64,000 nucleotides of DNA. Origin: Micromonospora sp. WMMD812 (GTDB lineage: Bacteria > Actinomycetota > Actinomycetes > Mycobacteriales > Micromonosporaceae). Location of the stretch: NCBI RefSeq assembly GCF_027497215.1, contig NZ_CP114904.1, forward strand, positions 5,289,001-5,353,000. Direction: 5' to 3'. The notes under the pieces were generated by a model, which worked only from the letters and a program-made list of their open reading frames with translations, made no database searches and had not been told where the DNA came from. Position numbers and translations under genes: made by a program. Below, one piece after another: positions 41,359 through 49,454 of this stretch (its first letter is position 1; every line of letters begins with the position of its first letter).

Positions 41359-41937
41359 GTGCAGCTGCCGGGAGTGCTCGGCGAGCCGATCCGGTTCGTG
41401 CTGAACTGGGGCCGCCGCTACTCGCTCTGGGTGTTCAACTTCGGCCTGGCCTGCTGCGCGATCGAGTTCATCGCCACGAGCATGGGCCGGCACGACTTCA
41501 TGCGGCTCGGCGTCATCCCGTTCGCGCACGGCCCGCGACAGGCCGACCTCATGGTGGTCTCCGGCACGGTCACCGACAAGATGGCGCCGGCGATCAAACG
41601 GCTCTACGACCAGATGCCCGAGCCGAAGTACGTCATCTCGTTCGGCGCCTGCTCGAACTGCGGCGGGCCCTACTGGGACTCGTACTCGGTGACCAAGGGG
41701 GTCGACCAGCTCATCCCCGTCGACGTCTACGTGCCGGGCTGCCCGCCCCGGCCGGAGGCGCTGCTGCACGGCATCCTGCGCCTTCAGGAGAAGATCGCCG
41801 CCGAGCAGTCCGGTCTCGGCGGGGTGCCCCGGCCGGACGTGCTCGCCGCCCCGGTGGACGCCCCACCCCGCGACGGCGCGGCCCCGCGCTCGGTCGAGTC
41901 GCTCACCGCCCCACCCGTACGCCCACCGGCAGGCTGA
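41359..41937 (+). CDS. nuoB: NADH-quinone oxidoreductase subunit B (second complex I set)
   Basis: 192 residues; GTG 41359 with AAGGGGG six nt upstream. Ligands of iron-sulfur cluster N2 are present: [16 protein letters not shown] and [12 protein letters not shown]. Subunit B couples the hydrophilic and membrane arms and passes electrons to quinone. A ~40-residue Pro/Ala tail extends the C-terminus. It stands alone: the neighbouring nuoA and nuoD are missing, and nuoC lies 2.5 kb away. Confidence 0.95.
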   Translation: MQLPGVLGEPIRFVLNWGRRYSLWVFNFGLACCAIEFIATSMGRHDFMRLGVIPFAHGPRQADLMVVSGTVTDKMAPAIKRLYDQMPEPKYVISFGACSNCGGPYWDSYSVTKGVDQLIPVDVYVPGCPPRPEALLHGILRLQEKIAAEQSGLGGVPRPDVLAAPVDAPPRDGAAPRSVESLTAPPVRPPAG

Positions 41938-41973
41938 CCAGTCGGCCGAGCGACCTGGCTGGCGGGCCGCGAC

Positions 41974-41979
41974 TAGCGT
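41974..41979 (+). promoter_or_regulatory. -10 hexamer for a leaderless transcript
   Basis: TAGCGT followed by 7 nt and ATG at 41987. Confidence 0.55.
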
Positions 41980-41986
41980 GCGCTCC

Positions 41987-43303
41987 ATGAGCACCTCCCC
42001 GGACCAGCGTTCCGCCCACATCGTCGACGTCCTGATCGCCGAGTTCGGGCCGTCGATGTCGCTCGACCCGGCGGCCTTCCGCCGCAAGTTCCGCAAGATG
42101 GCCGCGTCGCCGTTCGCGTTCTACCGGGGCAGCGCCTCGCTCTTCTACGCCGACCAGCGCGGCGACTTCGCCGACGACAGCTACCTCGACGACCGGACCA
42201 GCCGGGTGTGGATCCACGGCGACCTGCACGCGGAGAACTTCGGCACCTACATGAACGCCTCCGGCCAGTTGGTGTTCAACGTCAACGACTTCGACGAGGC
42301 GTACGTCGGGCCGTTCACCTGGGACCTGCGGCGGTTCGCCGCCAGCGTGGCGCTGCTCGGCTACGCCAAGGCGCTCTCCGACCGGGTGATCAGCGACCTG
42401 GTCACCGGCTTCGCCCGGTCCTACCTGACCGAGCTGCGCGCGATCGCCGCCGGCGGCGACGACGCGATCGGCTCGATCACCCTGGACAACGCCGACGGAG
42501 TGCTCCGCCAGGTGCTCCAGCAGGCCCGGCTCAACACCCGGGTCGACCTGCTCGCCGCGCAGACCACGATCGACAACTACGAGCGGCGGTTCTCCCTCGG
42601 CGACGGGGTGTTCGAGATCGACGGCGCCACGCGTGACCGGGTCCTGGCCGCCTTCCACGACTACCTGGGCACGCTGCCGGTTACCTCGGCCCGGCTGCGG
42701 CCGGTGGAGGCGCGGATCAAGGACGTGGTGCTCCGCAAGGGTGTCGGCATCGGCTCGGCCGGGTTGCCGTCGTACAACCTGCTGCTGGAGGGGCACACCC
42801 AGGCGCTGGAGAACGACGTCGTCATCTACATGAAGCAGGCGCAGGTGCCGGCGGTCGCACGGCACATCCCGGACGAGACGGTCCGCGGCTACTTCCAGCA
42901 CCAGGGGCACCGGACCGCCGAGTCGCAGCGCGCGTTGCAGGCGCACGCCGACCCGTGGCTGGGCTTCACCGAGCTGGACGGGGCCGGGCAGTTGGTCGCC
43001 GAGGTCTCCCCGTACGCCGCCGACCTGGACTGGTCCGACGTCAACGAGTCGGAGGAGCTGGCCGGGGTGCTCGCCGACCTGGGTCGCGCGGTGGCCCGGA
43101 TGCACTCCGTGGCCGACGACGAGTCCAGCCACGATCTGGTCGACTACTCGACGGAAGAGGCGATCGTCGCGGTGGTCGACCGCGACGAGCCGGGCTTCGT
43201 CGGCCACCTCGTGGAGTTCGCCCACTCGTACGGGGTCCGCGCCCGGGAGGACCACCAGCTGTTCGTGGACCTGTTCCGCAACGGCCGGCTGCCCGGCATC
43301 TGA
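41987..43303 (+). CDS. DUF2252 family protein
   Basis: 438 residues, the usual length of this family. Characteristic segments: FRRKFRKMAASPFAFYRGSA, WIHGDLHAENFGTYM and VFNVNDFDEAYVGPFTWDLR, the latter two resembling the catalytic HGDxHxxN and DFD loops of aminoglycoside-phosphotransferase-like kinases. Biochemical role unknown; possibly a small-molecule kinase. Inserted between nuoB and nuoC with its own leaderless promoter. Confidence 0.9.
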   Translation: MSTSPDQRSAHIVDVLIAEFGPSMSLDPAAFRRKFRKMAASPFAFYRGSASLFYADQRGDFADDSYLDDRTSRVWIHGDLHAENFGTYMNASGQLVFNVNDFDEAYVGPFTWDLRRFAASVALLGYAKALSDRVISDLVTGFARSYLTELRAIAAGGDDAIGSITLDNADGVLRQVLQQARLNTRVDLLAAQTTIDNYERRFSLGDGVFEIDGATRDRVLAAFHDYLGTLPVTSARLRPVEARIKDVVLRKGVGIGSAGLPSYNLLLEGHTQALENDVVIYMKQAQVPAVARHIPDETVRGYFQHQGHRTAESQRALQAHADPWLGFTELDGAGQLVAEVSPYAADLDWSDVNESEELAGVLADLGRAVARMHSVADDESSHDLVDYSTEEAIVAVVDRDEPGFVGHLVEFAHSYGVRAREDHQLFVDLFRNGRLPGI

Positions 43304-43321
43304 GCCGCCGCCGCCGACGGG

Positions 43322-44374
43322 TCAGGCGCCGAACTCCAGCACCACCTTGATGTCGTCCGGCCCGGGCGTGTACGCGTCCTTGTAGCTGGACACCGGGAGC
43401 CGGCGGCTGATCAGCGTGCTGAGCCAGTACTGGTCGGCGCGGGCCAACGCCTCGGCGGCCAGGTCCCAGTGCCGCCGGTTGGCGTTCACCGAGCCGAAGA
43501 CCACGTTGTTCTCCAGCACCAGCGCCCGGTTGAGCGCGCCCGCGTCGAAGTCGATGGTCCGGCCGCCGCTGGAGACTCCGGCCAGGCACACGATGCCGGT
43601 CGGGGCGGCCTTGCACATCACGTCGAGCACCACCTTCGGCGCGCCGGTGCACTCGACCACCACGTCCGGCTCGAAGTCCAGGTCGTTGACCGGCACCGAG
43701 TGGTACGTCGCACCGAGCGCGTGGACCAGGTCCGGCTTGGGGCCGCTGGTGGCCAGGTCCAGCACGTGCACGCTGAGCCCACGCTGAGTGGCGAGCAGGG
43801 CGGCGAGCAGGCCGATCGGTCCGGCGCCGGTCACCAGCACACTCCGCGGCTGCCACTCGGCCCGGTGTCCGATCCGCTCGATGTGGTCCCACGCCTTGGC
43901 CACCACACTCGTCGGTTCGAGCAACATCCCGACCTGGGCGAGGGCCGGGTCCAGCCGCACCGCGAACGTGGGTGGAACCCGCCAGCGGTCCCGGGCGAAG
44001 CCGGGCAGGGCCTTGATCCCGTGCTCGGTGTACCGCCCGTTGCGGCACATGTCCCACTCACCGACCGCGCAGTTCGAGCAGGGCACCGGGTCCGGGTAGC
44101 GGACGATCCCGGCGACGAGATCGCCCGGTCGCAGGCTCCCGGTCGGGTCCTCCAGCACCCGGCCCAGCGACTCGTGCCCGATCACCAGGCGCTGCTCGCC
44201 CGGCGGCGCCTCGCCGTACTCGCCGGCGATGATCTCGTGATCGGTGCCGCAGATGCCGACGGCCAGCGCCTCGACCAGGACAGCACCCTCCTCGGCAGCC
44301 GGTTCCGGATGGTTCTCGTCCAGTGCCAGGGAATCGGCGACCCCGGGGGCCACAGTCACAGCGCGCACTTTCAC
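43322..44374 (-). CDS. Zinc-dependent alcohol/glucose dehydrogenase
   Basis: 350 residues from GTG 44374 (GTG 44368 also possible; no strong ribosome binding site). Medium-chain dehydrogenase: catalytic zinc residues in GICGTDHEI and GHESLG, partial structural zinc set CSNCAVGEWDMC, and cofactor loop VTGAGPIGLLAALLA. The form EPTSVVAKAWDH and the overall N-terminus (VRAVTVAPGVADSLALDENH) resemble glucose 1-dehydrogenases. Probably oxidises glucose or a related sugar with NAD(P)+. Lies antisense between parts of the nuo cluster. Confidence 0.88.
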   Translation of the reverse strand: MKVRAVTVAPGVADSLALDENHPEPAAEEGAVLVEALAVGICGTDHEIIAGEYGEAPPGEQRLVIGHESLGRVLEDPTGSLRPGDLVAGIVRYPDPVPCSNCAVGEWDMCRNGRYTEHGIKALPGFARDRWRVPPTFAVRLDPALAQVGMLLEPTSVVAKAWDHIERIGHRAEWQPRSVLVTGAGPIGLLAALLATQRGLSVHVLDLATSGPKPDLVHALGATYHSVPVNDLDFEPDVVVECTGAPKVVLDVMCKAAPTGIVCLAGVSSGGRTIDFDAGALNRALVLENNVVFGSVNANRRHWDLAAEALARADQYWLSTLISRRLPVSSYKDAYTPGPDDIKVVLEFGA

Positions 44375-44467
44375 ATCTTGGCGTGCCCGCCCGGCCTTCG
44401 GGCGGTAACCCGACAGATGCCCCACCCACGGCACGGGCGGCCCGACGCGGCCGGGCGGCGGCGGCCC

Positions 44468-44473
44468 TAGGAT
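44468..44473 (+). promoter_or_regulatory. -10 hexamer for a leaderless nuoC transcript
   Basis: TAGGAT followed by 7 nt and ATG at 44481. Confidence 0.55.
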
Positions 44474-44480
44474 CAGCGGC

Positions 44481-45209
44481 ATGACTCCGGAAGAGGTCGG
44501 CCGCCGGATGGCCACGCTGCTCGCGCCGGCCGAGGCCACCCCCTCGGTCTCCGGCGGTCAACGGCACGCCCGTGCCACCGTCGACGTGCCGGCGGCGAGC
44601 TGGCGGGACGCGCTGCGGGCCGCCCGCGACGACGCGGAGCTGGCCTGCGACTTCTTCGACTGGCTCTCCGCCGTGGACGAACTGGCCGAGGGGTTCGACG
44701 TGGTGGCCCACCTCTGGTCGACACGACACCGGCACGGGGTGCTGCTGCGCACCCGGGTGCCCCGGGAGGCGCCCGAGGTGGCCTCCGTCGTGGACGTCTA
44801 CCCGGGCGCCGACTGGCACGAGCGGGAGACGCACGAGATGTTCGGCATCGACTTCGCCGGCCGTCGCGGGCTGCTCCCCCTGCTGCTCCCGCCGGAGTTC
44901 GAGGGCCACCCGCTGCGCAAGGAGTTCGTGCTGGCCTCCCGGGTGGCGAAGCCCTGGCCGGGCGCCAAGGAGCCGGGCGAGTCCGAGGCCGGCGGAGGCC
45001 GGCGCCCGATCCGGCCGCCGGGTGTGCCCGCTCCGGGCGAGTGGGGGACGACGCCCACCCCGGCGGGCGCGGGTGGCGTGGGAGAGGGGCCGCGCGGTGG
45101 CACCCCGGCCCGCCCGGCCCGCGAACGGCCCGCCCGTCCGGCGACGCCCGAGCGCTCCGCCCGCCCGGCGCCGCCCGAACGGCCCGGCGACGAGGAGGGG
45201 ACGACCTGA
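44481..45209 (+). CDS. nuoC: NADH-quinone oxidoreductase subunit C
   Basis: 242 residues. The 30-kDa subunit core is recognisable in FFDWLSAVDELAEGFDVVAHL and in YPGADWHERETHEMFGIDFA followed by HPLRKEFVLASR. A ~70-residue Pro/Arg/Gly-rich tail follows. In most bacteria nuoD comes next; here nuoH follows with a 1-nt overlap instead. Part of the hydrophilic arm near the quinone site. Confidence 0.93.
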   Translation: MTPEEVGRRMATLLAPAEATPSVSGGQRHARATVDVPAASWRDALRAARDDAELACDFFDWLSAVDELAEGFDVVAHLWSTRHRHGVLLRTRVPREAPEVASVVDVYPGADWHERETHEMFGIDFAGRRGLLPLLLPPEFEGHPLRKEFVLASRVAKPWPGAKEPGESEAGGGRRPIRPPGVPAPGEWGTTPTPAGAGGVGEGPRGGTPARPARERPARPATPERSARPAPPERPGDEEGTT

Positions 45210-46171
45210 TGCCGCTCTGGTTGGAGCTGGTGCTCCGGGTGGGTGGCGTGGTGGTCGCCTTCCTCACCCTGCCGCTGCTGGTCGGGCAGGCCGAGCACAA
45301 GGTGATGGCGCACATGCAGGGCCGGCTCGGCCCGATGTACGCGGGCGCGTTCCACGGCTGGGCGCAGCTGGTCGCCGACGGGATCAAGTTCGTGCAGAAG
45401 GAGGATGTGACCCCGCGCGAGGCCGACCGGCCGGTGTTCCGGCTCGCCCCGGCGGTCGCGCTGGTGCCCTACCTGCTCGTCCTGCTGGTCATCCCGCTCG
45501 GTCCGAACGACCTGGTCGGCCAGCCGCTGGACATCGGGCTGTTCTTCGTGCTCGCGGTGGTCGGCGTCGGCGTGGTGGCCGTGCTGATGTCCGCCTGGGC
45601 GTCGGCCAACAAATACAGCCTGCTCGGCGGGCTGCGCGGGGCCGCCCAGCTGCTCGGCTACGAGCTGCCCCTGGTGCTGGCCGCCGCCTCGGTGGCGATG
45701 GCCGCCGGCACGCTCAGCCTCTCCGGCATCGTCGAGGCGTGGCAGCCCTGGTGGCTGCTGTGGCAGGCGCCCGCGATGGTCGTCTTCTTCGTCGCCGGGC
45801 TCGCCGAGATCCGCCGCCCGCCGTTCGACATGCCGATCGCCGACTCCGAGCTGGTCTTCGGCTACATGACCGAGTACACGGGGCTGCGCTTCGCGTTCTT
45901 CCTCCTCGCCGAGTACGTCGGGATCGTGGTGATCGCCGCGCTGACCACCGTGCTCTTCCTCGGCGGGTGGCAGGGGCCGTTCGCCGACGCGCAGCTCGGC
46001 TGGCTCTGGACGCTGCTCAAGGTCTTCGCCGTCGCGTTCCTGATCATCTGGCTCCGGGTGTCGTACCCGCGGTTGCGCGAGGACCAGCTCCAGCGCCTCT
46101 GCTGGCTGGTGCTGGTGCCGGCGTCCCTCGGCCAGCTGGTCCTCACCGCCGCCGTCCGAGTAGCACTCTGA
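45209..46171 (+). CDS. nuoH: NADH-quinone oxidoreductase subunit H
   Basis: 320 residues, about eight helices. NuoH signatures: EHKVMAHMQGRLGPMYAG, KFVQKEDVTPREADRPVFRL, SAWASANKYSLLGGLRGAAQ and EIRRPPFDMPIADSELVFGY. Forms the quinone-binding membrane subunit joining the two arms. GGAGGGG precedes the ATG and its A overlaps the nuoC stop. Confidence 0.96.
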   Translation: MPLWLELVLRVGGVVVAFLTLPLLVGQAEHKVMAHMQGRLGPMYAGAFHGWAQLVADGIKFVQKEDVTPREADRPVFRLAPAVALVPYLLVLLVIPLGPNDLVGQPLDIGLFFVLAVVGVGVVAVLMSAWASANKYSLLGGLRGAAQLLGYELPLVLAAASVAMAAGTLSLSGIVEAWQPWWLLWQAPAMVVFFVAGLAEIRRPPFDMPIADSELVFGYMTEYTGLRFAFFLLAEYVGIVVIAALTTVLFLGGWQGPFADAQLGWLWTLLKVFAVAFLIIWLRVSYPRLREDQLQRLCWLVLVPASLGQLVLTAAVRVAL

Positions 46172-46210
46172 CGCAGCACACGGCACACGCGGCCGCGGCC
46201 GCGGCCGCGA

Positions 46211-47341
46211 TCAGCGCAGCGGGGTGTGAGCGGGGTCGACGCGTTCGGTGGACGGGGGCGGCGGGGGCGGGGTGCCGTCGCCGAAGGGCCGCCCGCCGAG
46301 CGTCTCCCGGCCGTGCGGGGTGAGCCAGTTCGACAGATCGGGGCCGAGCGGGACGACTCCGGTCGGGTTGATGTCCCGGTGCACCTCGTAGTAGTGGCGC
46401 TTGATGTGGTCGAAGTCGATGGTGTCCCCGAACCCCGGGGTCTGGAACAGGTCCCGGGCGTACGCCCACAGCACGGGCATCTCGGTGAGCTTCTGCCGGT
46501 TGCACTTGAAGTGCCCGTGGTAGACCGGGTCGAAGCGGGCCAGCGTGGTGAAGAGCCGGACGTCCGCCTCGGTGATGGTGTCGCCGACCAGGTACCGCTG
46601 GTCGCGCAGCCGCTCGGTCAACCAGTCGAGCCGGTCGAAGAGCCGCCGGTACGCCGACTCGTACGCCTCCTGGCTGCCGGCGAACCCGCACCGGTAGACG
46701 CCGTTGTTGACGTCCCGGAACACCACGTCGTTGACCTCGTCGATCTCGGCGCGCAGGCGTTCCGGGTAGAGCTCCGGCGCGCCGTCGCGGTGGTACGCCG
46801 TCCACTCGGTGGACAGGTCGAGGCTCATCCGCGCGTAGTCGTTGGTCACCACCTGTCCGGTCGGCACGTCCACGATCGCCGGCACGGTGATGCCCCGCTC
46901 GTAGCCCGGGAACCGCGCGAAGTACGCCTCGGCCAGCCGCTCGATGCCGAGCACCGGATCCCGGCCACCCGGGTCCAGGTCGAACGTCCAGCTCCGAGCG
47001 TCGTGGGTGGGGCCGGCCACCGCCATGGAGATCGCCTCCTCCAGGCCGAGCAGGCGCCGCACGATGATGAGGCGGTTCGCCCAGGGGCAGGCGCGGCTGA
47101 CCGCCAGCCGGTAACGGCCGGCCGTCACCGGGTAGCCGTCCCGCCCGTCGGCGGTGATCCGGGTCGCGATGTAGCGCTGGTCGCGGGTGAACTCGCCGCC
47201 CGGCTCGACGTACTTCCCGCCGGTGCTGCCGCCCGTCTCGTCGCCCACGTCATCTCCTCCGTCGCTGTCGCCATCGCCATCGCGGTCGCCTCGGAACGCC
47301 GTCCGGCGAGCGGTCCGCGACATCCCGCCCTCGCCCATCAT
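46211..47341 (-). CDS. Glutathionyl-hydroquinone-reductase-like (GST superfamily) enzyme
   Basis: 376 residues from ATG 47341 (ATG 47323 also possible). Family marks: SRACPWANRLIIVRRLLGLE with the redox Cys in CPWA, the thioredoxin-fold start, and the long C-terminal helix region with TITEADVRLFTTLARFDPVYH and HFKCNRQKL. The family reduces S-thiol conjugates of hydroquinones with GSH; actinobacteria make mycothiol instead, so a mycothiol-dependent reaction is likely. The first ~45 residues are an unusual Asp/Gly-rich segment. Sits antisense between nuoH and nuoI. Confidence 0.88.
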   Translation of the reverse strand: MMGEGGMSRTARRTAFRGDRDGDGDSDGGDDVGDETGGSTGGKYVEPGGEFTRDQRYIATRITADGRDGYPVTAGRYRLAVSRACPWANRLIIVRRLLGLEEAISMAVAGPTHDARSWTFDLDPGGRDPVLGIERLAEAYFARFPGYERGITVPAIVDVPTGQVVTNDYARMSLDLSTEWTAYHRDGAPELYPERLRAEIDEVNDVVFRDVNNGVYRCGFAGSQEAYESAYRRLFDRLDWLTERLRDQRYLVGDTITEADVRLFTTLARFDPVYHGHFKCNRQKLTEMPVLWAYARDLFQTPGFGDTIDFDHIKRHYYEVHRDINPTGVVPLGPDLSNWLTPHGRETLGGRPFGDGTPPPPPPSTERVDPAHTPLR

Positions 47342-47379
47342 GGCCGATCTCCGGCCGGTCGGCCGGGCGTGTCCGTGGC

Positions 47380-47385
47380 TACGCT
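47380..47385 (+). promoter_or_regulatory. -10 hexamer for a leaderless transcript
   Basis: TACGCT followed by 6 nt and ATG at 47392. Confidence 0.5.
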
Positions 47386-47391
47386 GCTCCG

Positions 47392-47820
47392 ATGACCGAT
47401 GTGGAAGCGGCCGCCCGACGCTTCGTCGCCGACGTCTGGAACGCCGGCCGCGAGGAGTCCGCGTACGAGTTGGTCGGCCCGGACTGCCCGGGGCTCGGCG
47501 GGACGGGCCCGGAGGCGACCCTGGCCTGGCACCGGGACCGCCGCGCGGCTTTTCCGGACCTGCGCTACAAGATCGTGGACCTGGTCGCCGCGGACGGCCG
47601 GGTGGCCGTGCACTGGCGGGCCGCCGGCACCCAGGTCGGCCAGTTCGGGCCGGTGCCCCCGACGGGGCAGGTGGTCAGCTACTCCGGTGCGACCTTCCTG
47701 CGGTTCGACGACACCGGCCGGATCGTCGACGTGTGGAGCTGCAACGAGCTGTTCCAACTACTCCAGCAGCTCGGCGTCGAGATGATCCCGCCACCCGGGG
47801 CCCCGGCGACCGGGGTGTGA
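47392..47820 (+). CDS. SnoaL-like / ester cyclase family protein
   Basis: 142 residues, one NTF2-like alpha+beta barrel. Typical SnoaL-like pattern: FVADVWNAGREESAYELV, ATLAWHRDRRAAFPDLRYKI and VAVHWRAAGTQVGQF, ending GRIVDVWSCNELFQLLQQLG. The family includes polyketide cyclases and many uncharacterised small-molecule-binding proteins; no partner biosynthetic genes are nearby. Lies alone inside the nuo cluster. Confidence 0.85.
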   Translation: MTDVEAAARRFVADVWNAGREESAYELVGPDCPGLGGTGPEATLAWHRDRRAAFPDLRYKIVDLVAADGRVAVHWRAAGTQVGQFGPVPPTGQVVSYSGATFLRFDDTGRIVDVWSCNELFQLLQQLGVEMIPPPGAPATGV

Positions 47821-47901
47821 CCGGCCGACGGGGAACGGCCCATCCGTCGCGGTGCCGCCGTAGACCGACGGGTGGTGGTCGCGCGCGCCGGGGGCACAGG
47901 G

Positions 47902-47907
47902 CAGGAT
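47902..47907 (+). promoter_or_regulatory. -10 hexamer for a leaderless nuoI transcript
   Basis: CAGGAT followed by 7 nt and ATG at 47915; heads the nuoIJKLMN operon. Confidence 0.5.
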
Positions 47908-47914
47908 GGTCGGC

Positions 47915-48538
47915 ATGAGCGACCGCAGCGAGCACAGCGCACCGGACGCCGGCGCCGCTGACCGCGGCCTGCCCGGCGCGGGCCTGGTGAAGGGCCTGGC
48001 GGTCACGCTGAAGACGATGACCCGGCGCTCCACCACCCAGCAGTACCCGGACGTCGCCCCCGAGCTGCCGCCGCGCTCGCGTGGCGTCATCGCGCTGCTC
48101 GAGGAGAACTGCACGGTCTGCATGCTGTGCGCCCGCGAGTGTCCGGACTGGTGCATCTACATCGACTCGCACAAGGAGGAGGTGGCGGTGCCCGGCGCCG
48201 CCCGCCCCCGGCAGCGCAACGTGCTCGACAAGTTCGACATCGACTTCTCGCTCTGCATGTACTGCGGCATCTGCATTGAGGTCTGCCCGTTCGACGCGCT
48301 CTACTGGTCGCCCGAGTTCGAGTACGCCGAGTACGACATCAAGGACCTGCTGCACGACAAGGACCACCTCGGGCAGTGGATGGGCACGGTCCCGCCGCCG
48401 GCGGCGCACGACCCCAACGGCGAGCCGGCGAAGGAGGAGACCAGCGCCGCGCGCAAGGCCGCCGTCCCCGCCGCGCAGCCCACCACCCCGGCCGTACGCC
48501 GTGAGCCCGGCCCGGACGCCGGCGAGGCCACCCCGTGA
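47915..48538 (+). CDS. nuoI: NADH-quinone oxidoreductase subunit I
   Basis: 207 residues from ATG 47915 (in-frame ATG 47906 overlaps the -10 element). Two 4Fe-4S ferredoxin motifs: [12 protein letters not shown] and [12 protein letters not shown], each followed by the usual Pro; these hold clusters N6a and N6b. The last ~60 residues are a Pro/Ala/Glu tail. First gene of the six-gene membrane-arm operon. Confidence 0.95.
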   Translation: MSDRSEHSAPDAGAADRGLPGAGLVKGLAVTLKTMTRRSTTQQYPDVAPELPPRSRGVIALLEENCTVCMLCARECPDWCIYIDSHKEEVAVPGAARPRQRNVLDKFDIDFSLCMYCGICIEVCPFDALYWSPEFEYAEYDIKDLLHDKDHLGQWMGTVPPPAAHDPNGEPAKEETSAARKAAVPAAQPTTPAVRREPGPDAGEATP

Positions 48539-49068
48539 CCGGTGCGGACGTGCTGCTGCTCGCCCTCGGCGCGGTGGCCGTCGGCTCGGGGGTGCTCGTG
48601 GTGACCACGAAGCACCTGGTCCGGGCCGGCCTCTACCTGGTCGTCTGCCTGGGCGCCCTGGCCGGCGACTACCTGGTGCTCACCGCCGAGCTGGTGGCCT
48701 GGGTGCAGGTGCTGATCTACGTGGGCGCGGTGGTCGTGCTGCTGCTGTTCGCGGTCATGCTCACCCGGGCGCCGATCGGCGCCTCGGACGACCTCGACCG
48801 GCCCGGCTGGCCGGCCGCGCTGATCGGCGGCGGCACCGGGCTGGGCCTGGCCGCTCTGCTGGTCGACGCGTACCGCTGGACGGCGGTGGACCTGCCCGAG
48901 GCGGGCACCGCCGAGCGGCTCGGCGGCGAGATCTTCCGCAGCTGGGTGCTCCCCTTCGAGGTGCTCTCGGTGCTGCTGCTCGCCGCCCTGGTCGGCGCGG
49001 TGGTGCTGTCCCGGCCGGACATCGGCCGACCGGACCCGGCGCGGCGGGGGACGGAGGCCGCCCGGTGA
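48535..49068 (+). CDS. nuoJ: NADH-quinone oxidoreductase subunit J
   Basis: 177 residues, five membrane helices. [21 protein letters not shown] and [20 protein letters not shown] are the conserved NuoJ segments; the latter contains the pi-bulge helix Tyr. GTG start overlaps the nuoI stop by 4 nt. Confidence 0.94.
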   Translation: MTGADVLLLALGAVAVGSGVLVVTTKHLVRAGLYLVVCLGALAGDYLVLTAELVAWVQVLIYVGAVVVLLLFAVMLTRAPIGASDDLDRPGWPAALIGGGTGLGLAALLVDAYRWTAVDLPEAGTAERLGGEIFRSWVLPFEVLSVLLLAALVGAVVLSRPDIGRPDPARRGTEAAR

Positions 49069-49454
49069 GGCCGGTCATCCCGTACGTCACGGCGGCGCTC
49101 CTGTTCGGACTGGGCGCGTACGGCGTGCTGCGCCGCCGCAACGCGGTGCTGGTCCTGATGGCCGTCGAGCTGATGCTCAACGCGGTCAACCTGATCCTCA
49201 TCACCGCCGACACGACGGTGCGGGCGGCGCTGCCGCACGGCGGGCAGGTCTTCGCGCTCTTCGTGATCGTGCTGGCCGCCGCCGAGGTCGGCGTGGGGCT
49301 GGCCATCGTGCTCCAGCTCTACCGGCTGCGCGCCAGCGTGTCCGTCGACGAGGTCCCGCTCGCGGAGCCGCCGGCCCCCGTGGCGGCGACCGCCGGCGCC
49401 GGCCCTGCCGCGGGGGCGGCTGCCGAAACCGCCGGACGTCAGGAGGAGCGGTGA
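49065..49454 (+). CDS. nuoK: NADH-quinone oxidoreductase subunit K
   Basis: 129 residues, three helices in the first ~95. [20 protein letters not shown] carries the conserved Glu pair region of proton channel residues; [20 protein letters not shown] has the second key Glu. Extended by a ~30-residue Ala/Pro tail. GTG start overlaps nuoJ by 4 nt. Confidence 0.94.
   Translation: MRPVIPYVTAALLFGLGAYGVLRRRNAVLVLMAVELMLNAVNLILITADTTVRAALPHGGQVFALFVIVLAAAEVGVGLAIVLQLYRLRASVSVDEVPLAEPPAPVAATAGAGPAAGAAAETAGRQEER

Noticed and set aside
46186..46212. GGCCGC repeats as a regulatory or origin element
   Set aside because: A short run of GC repeats between convergent genes, best explained by composition.
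47187..47400. Plus-strand gene over the Asp/Gly-rich start of the GST-like gene
   Set aside because: The frame follows the antisense of simple GAT/GGC repeats and has no start signal or motif.
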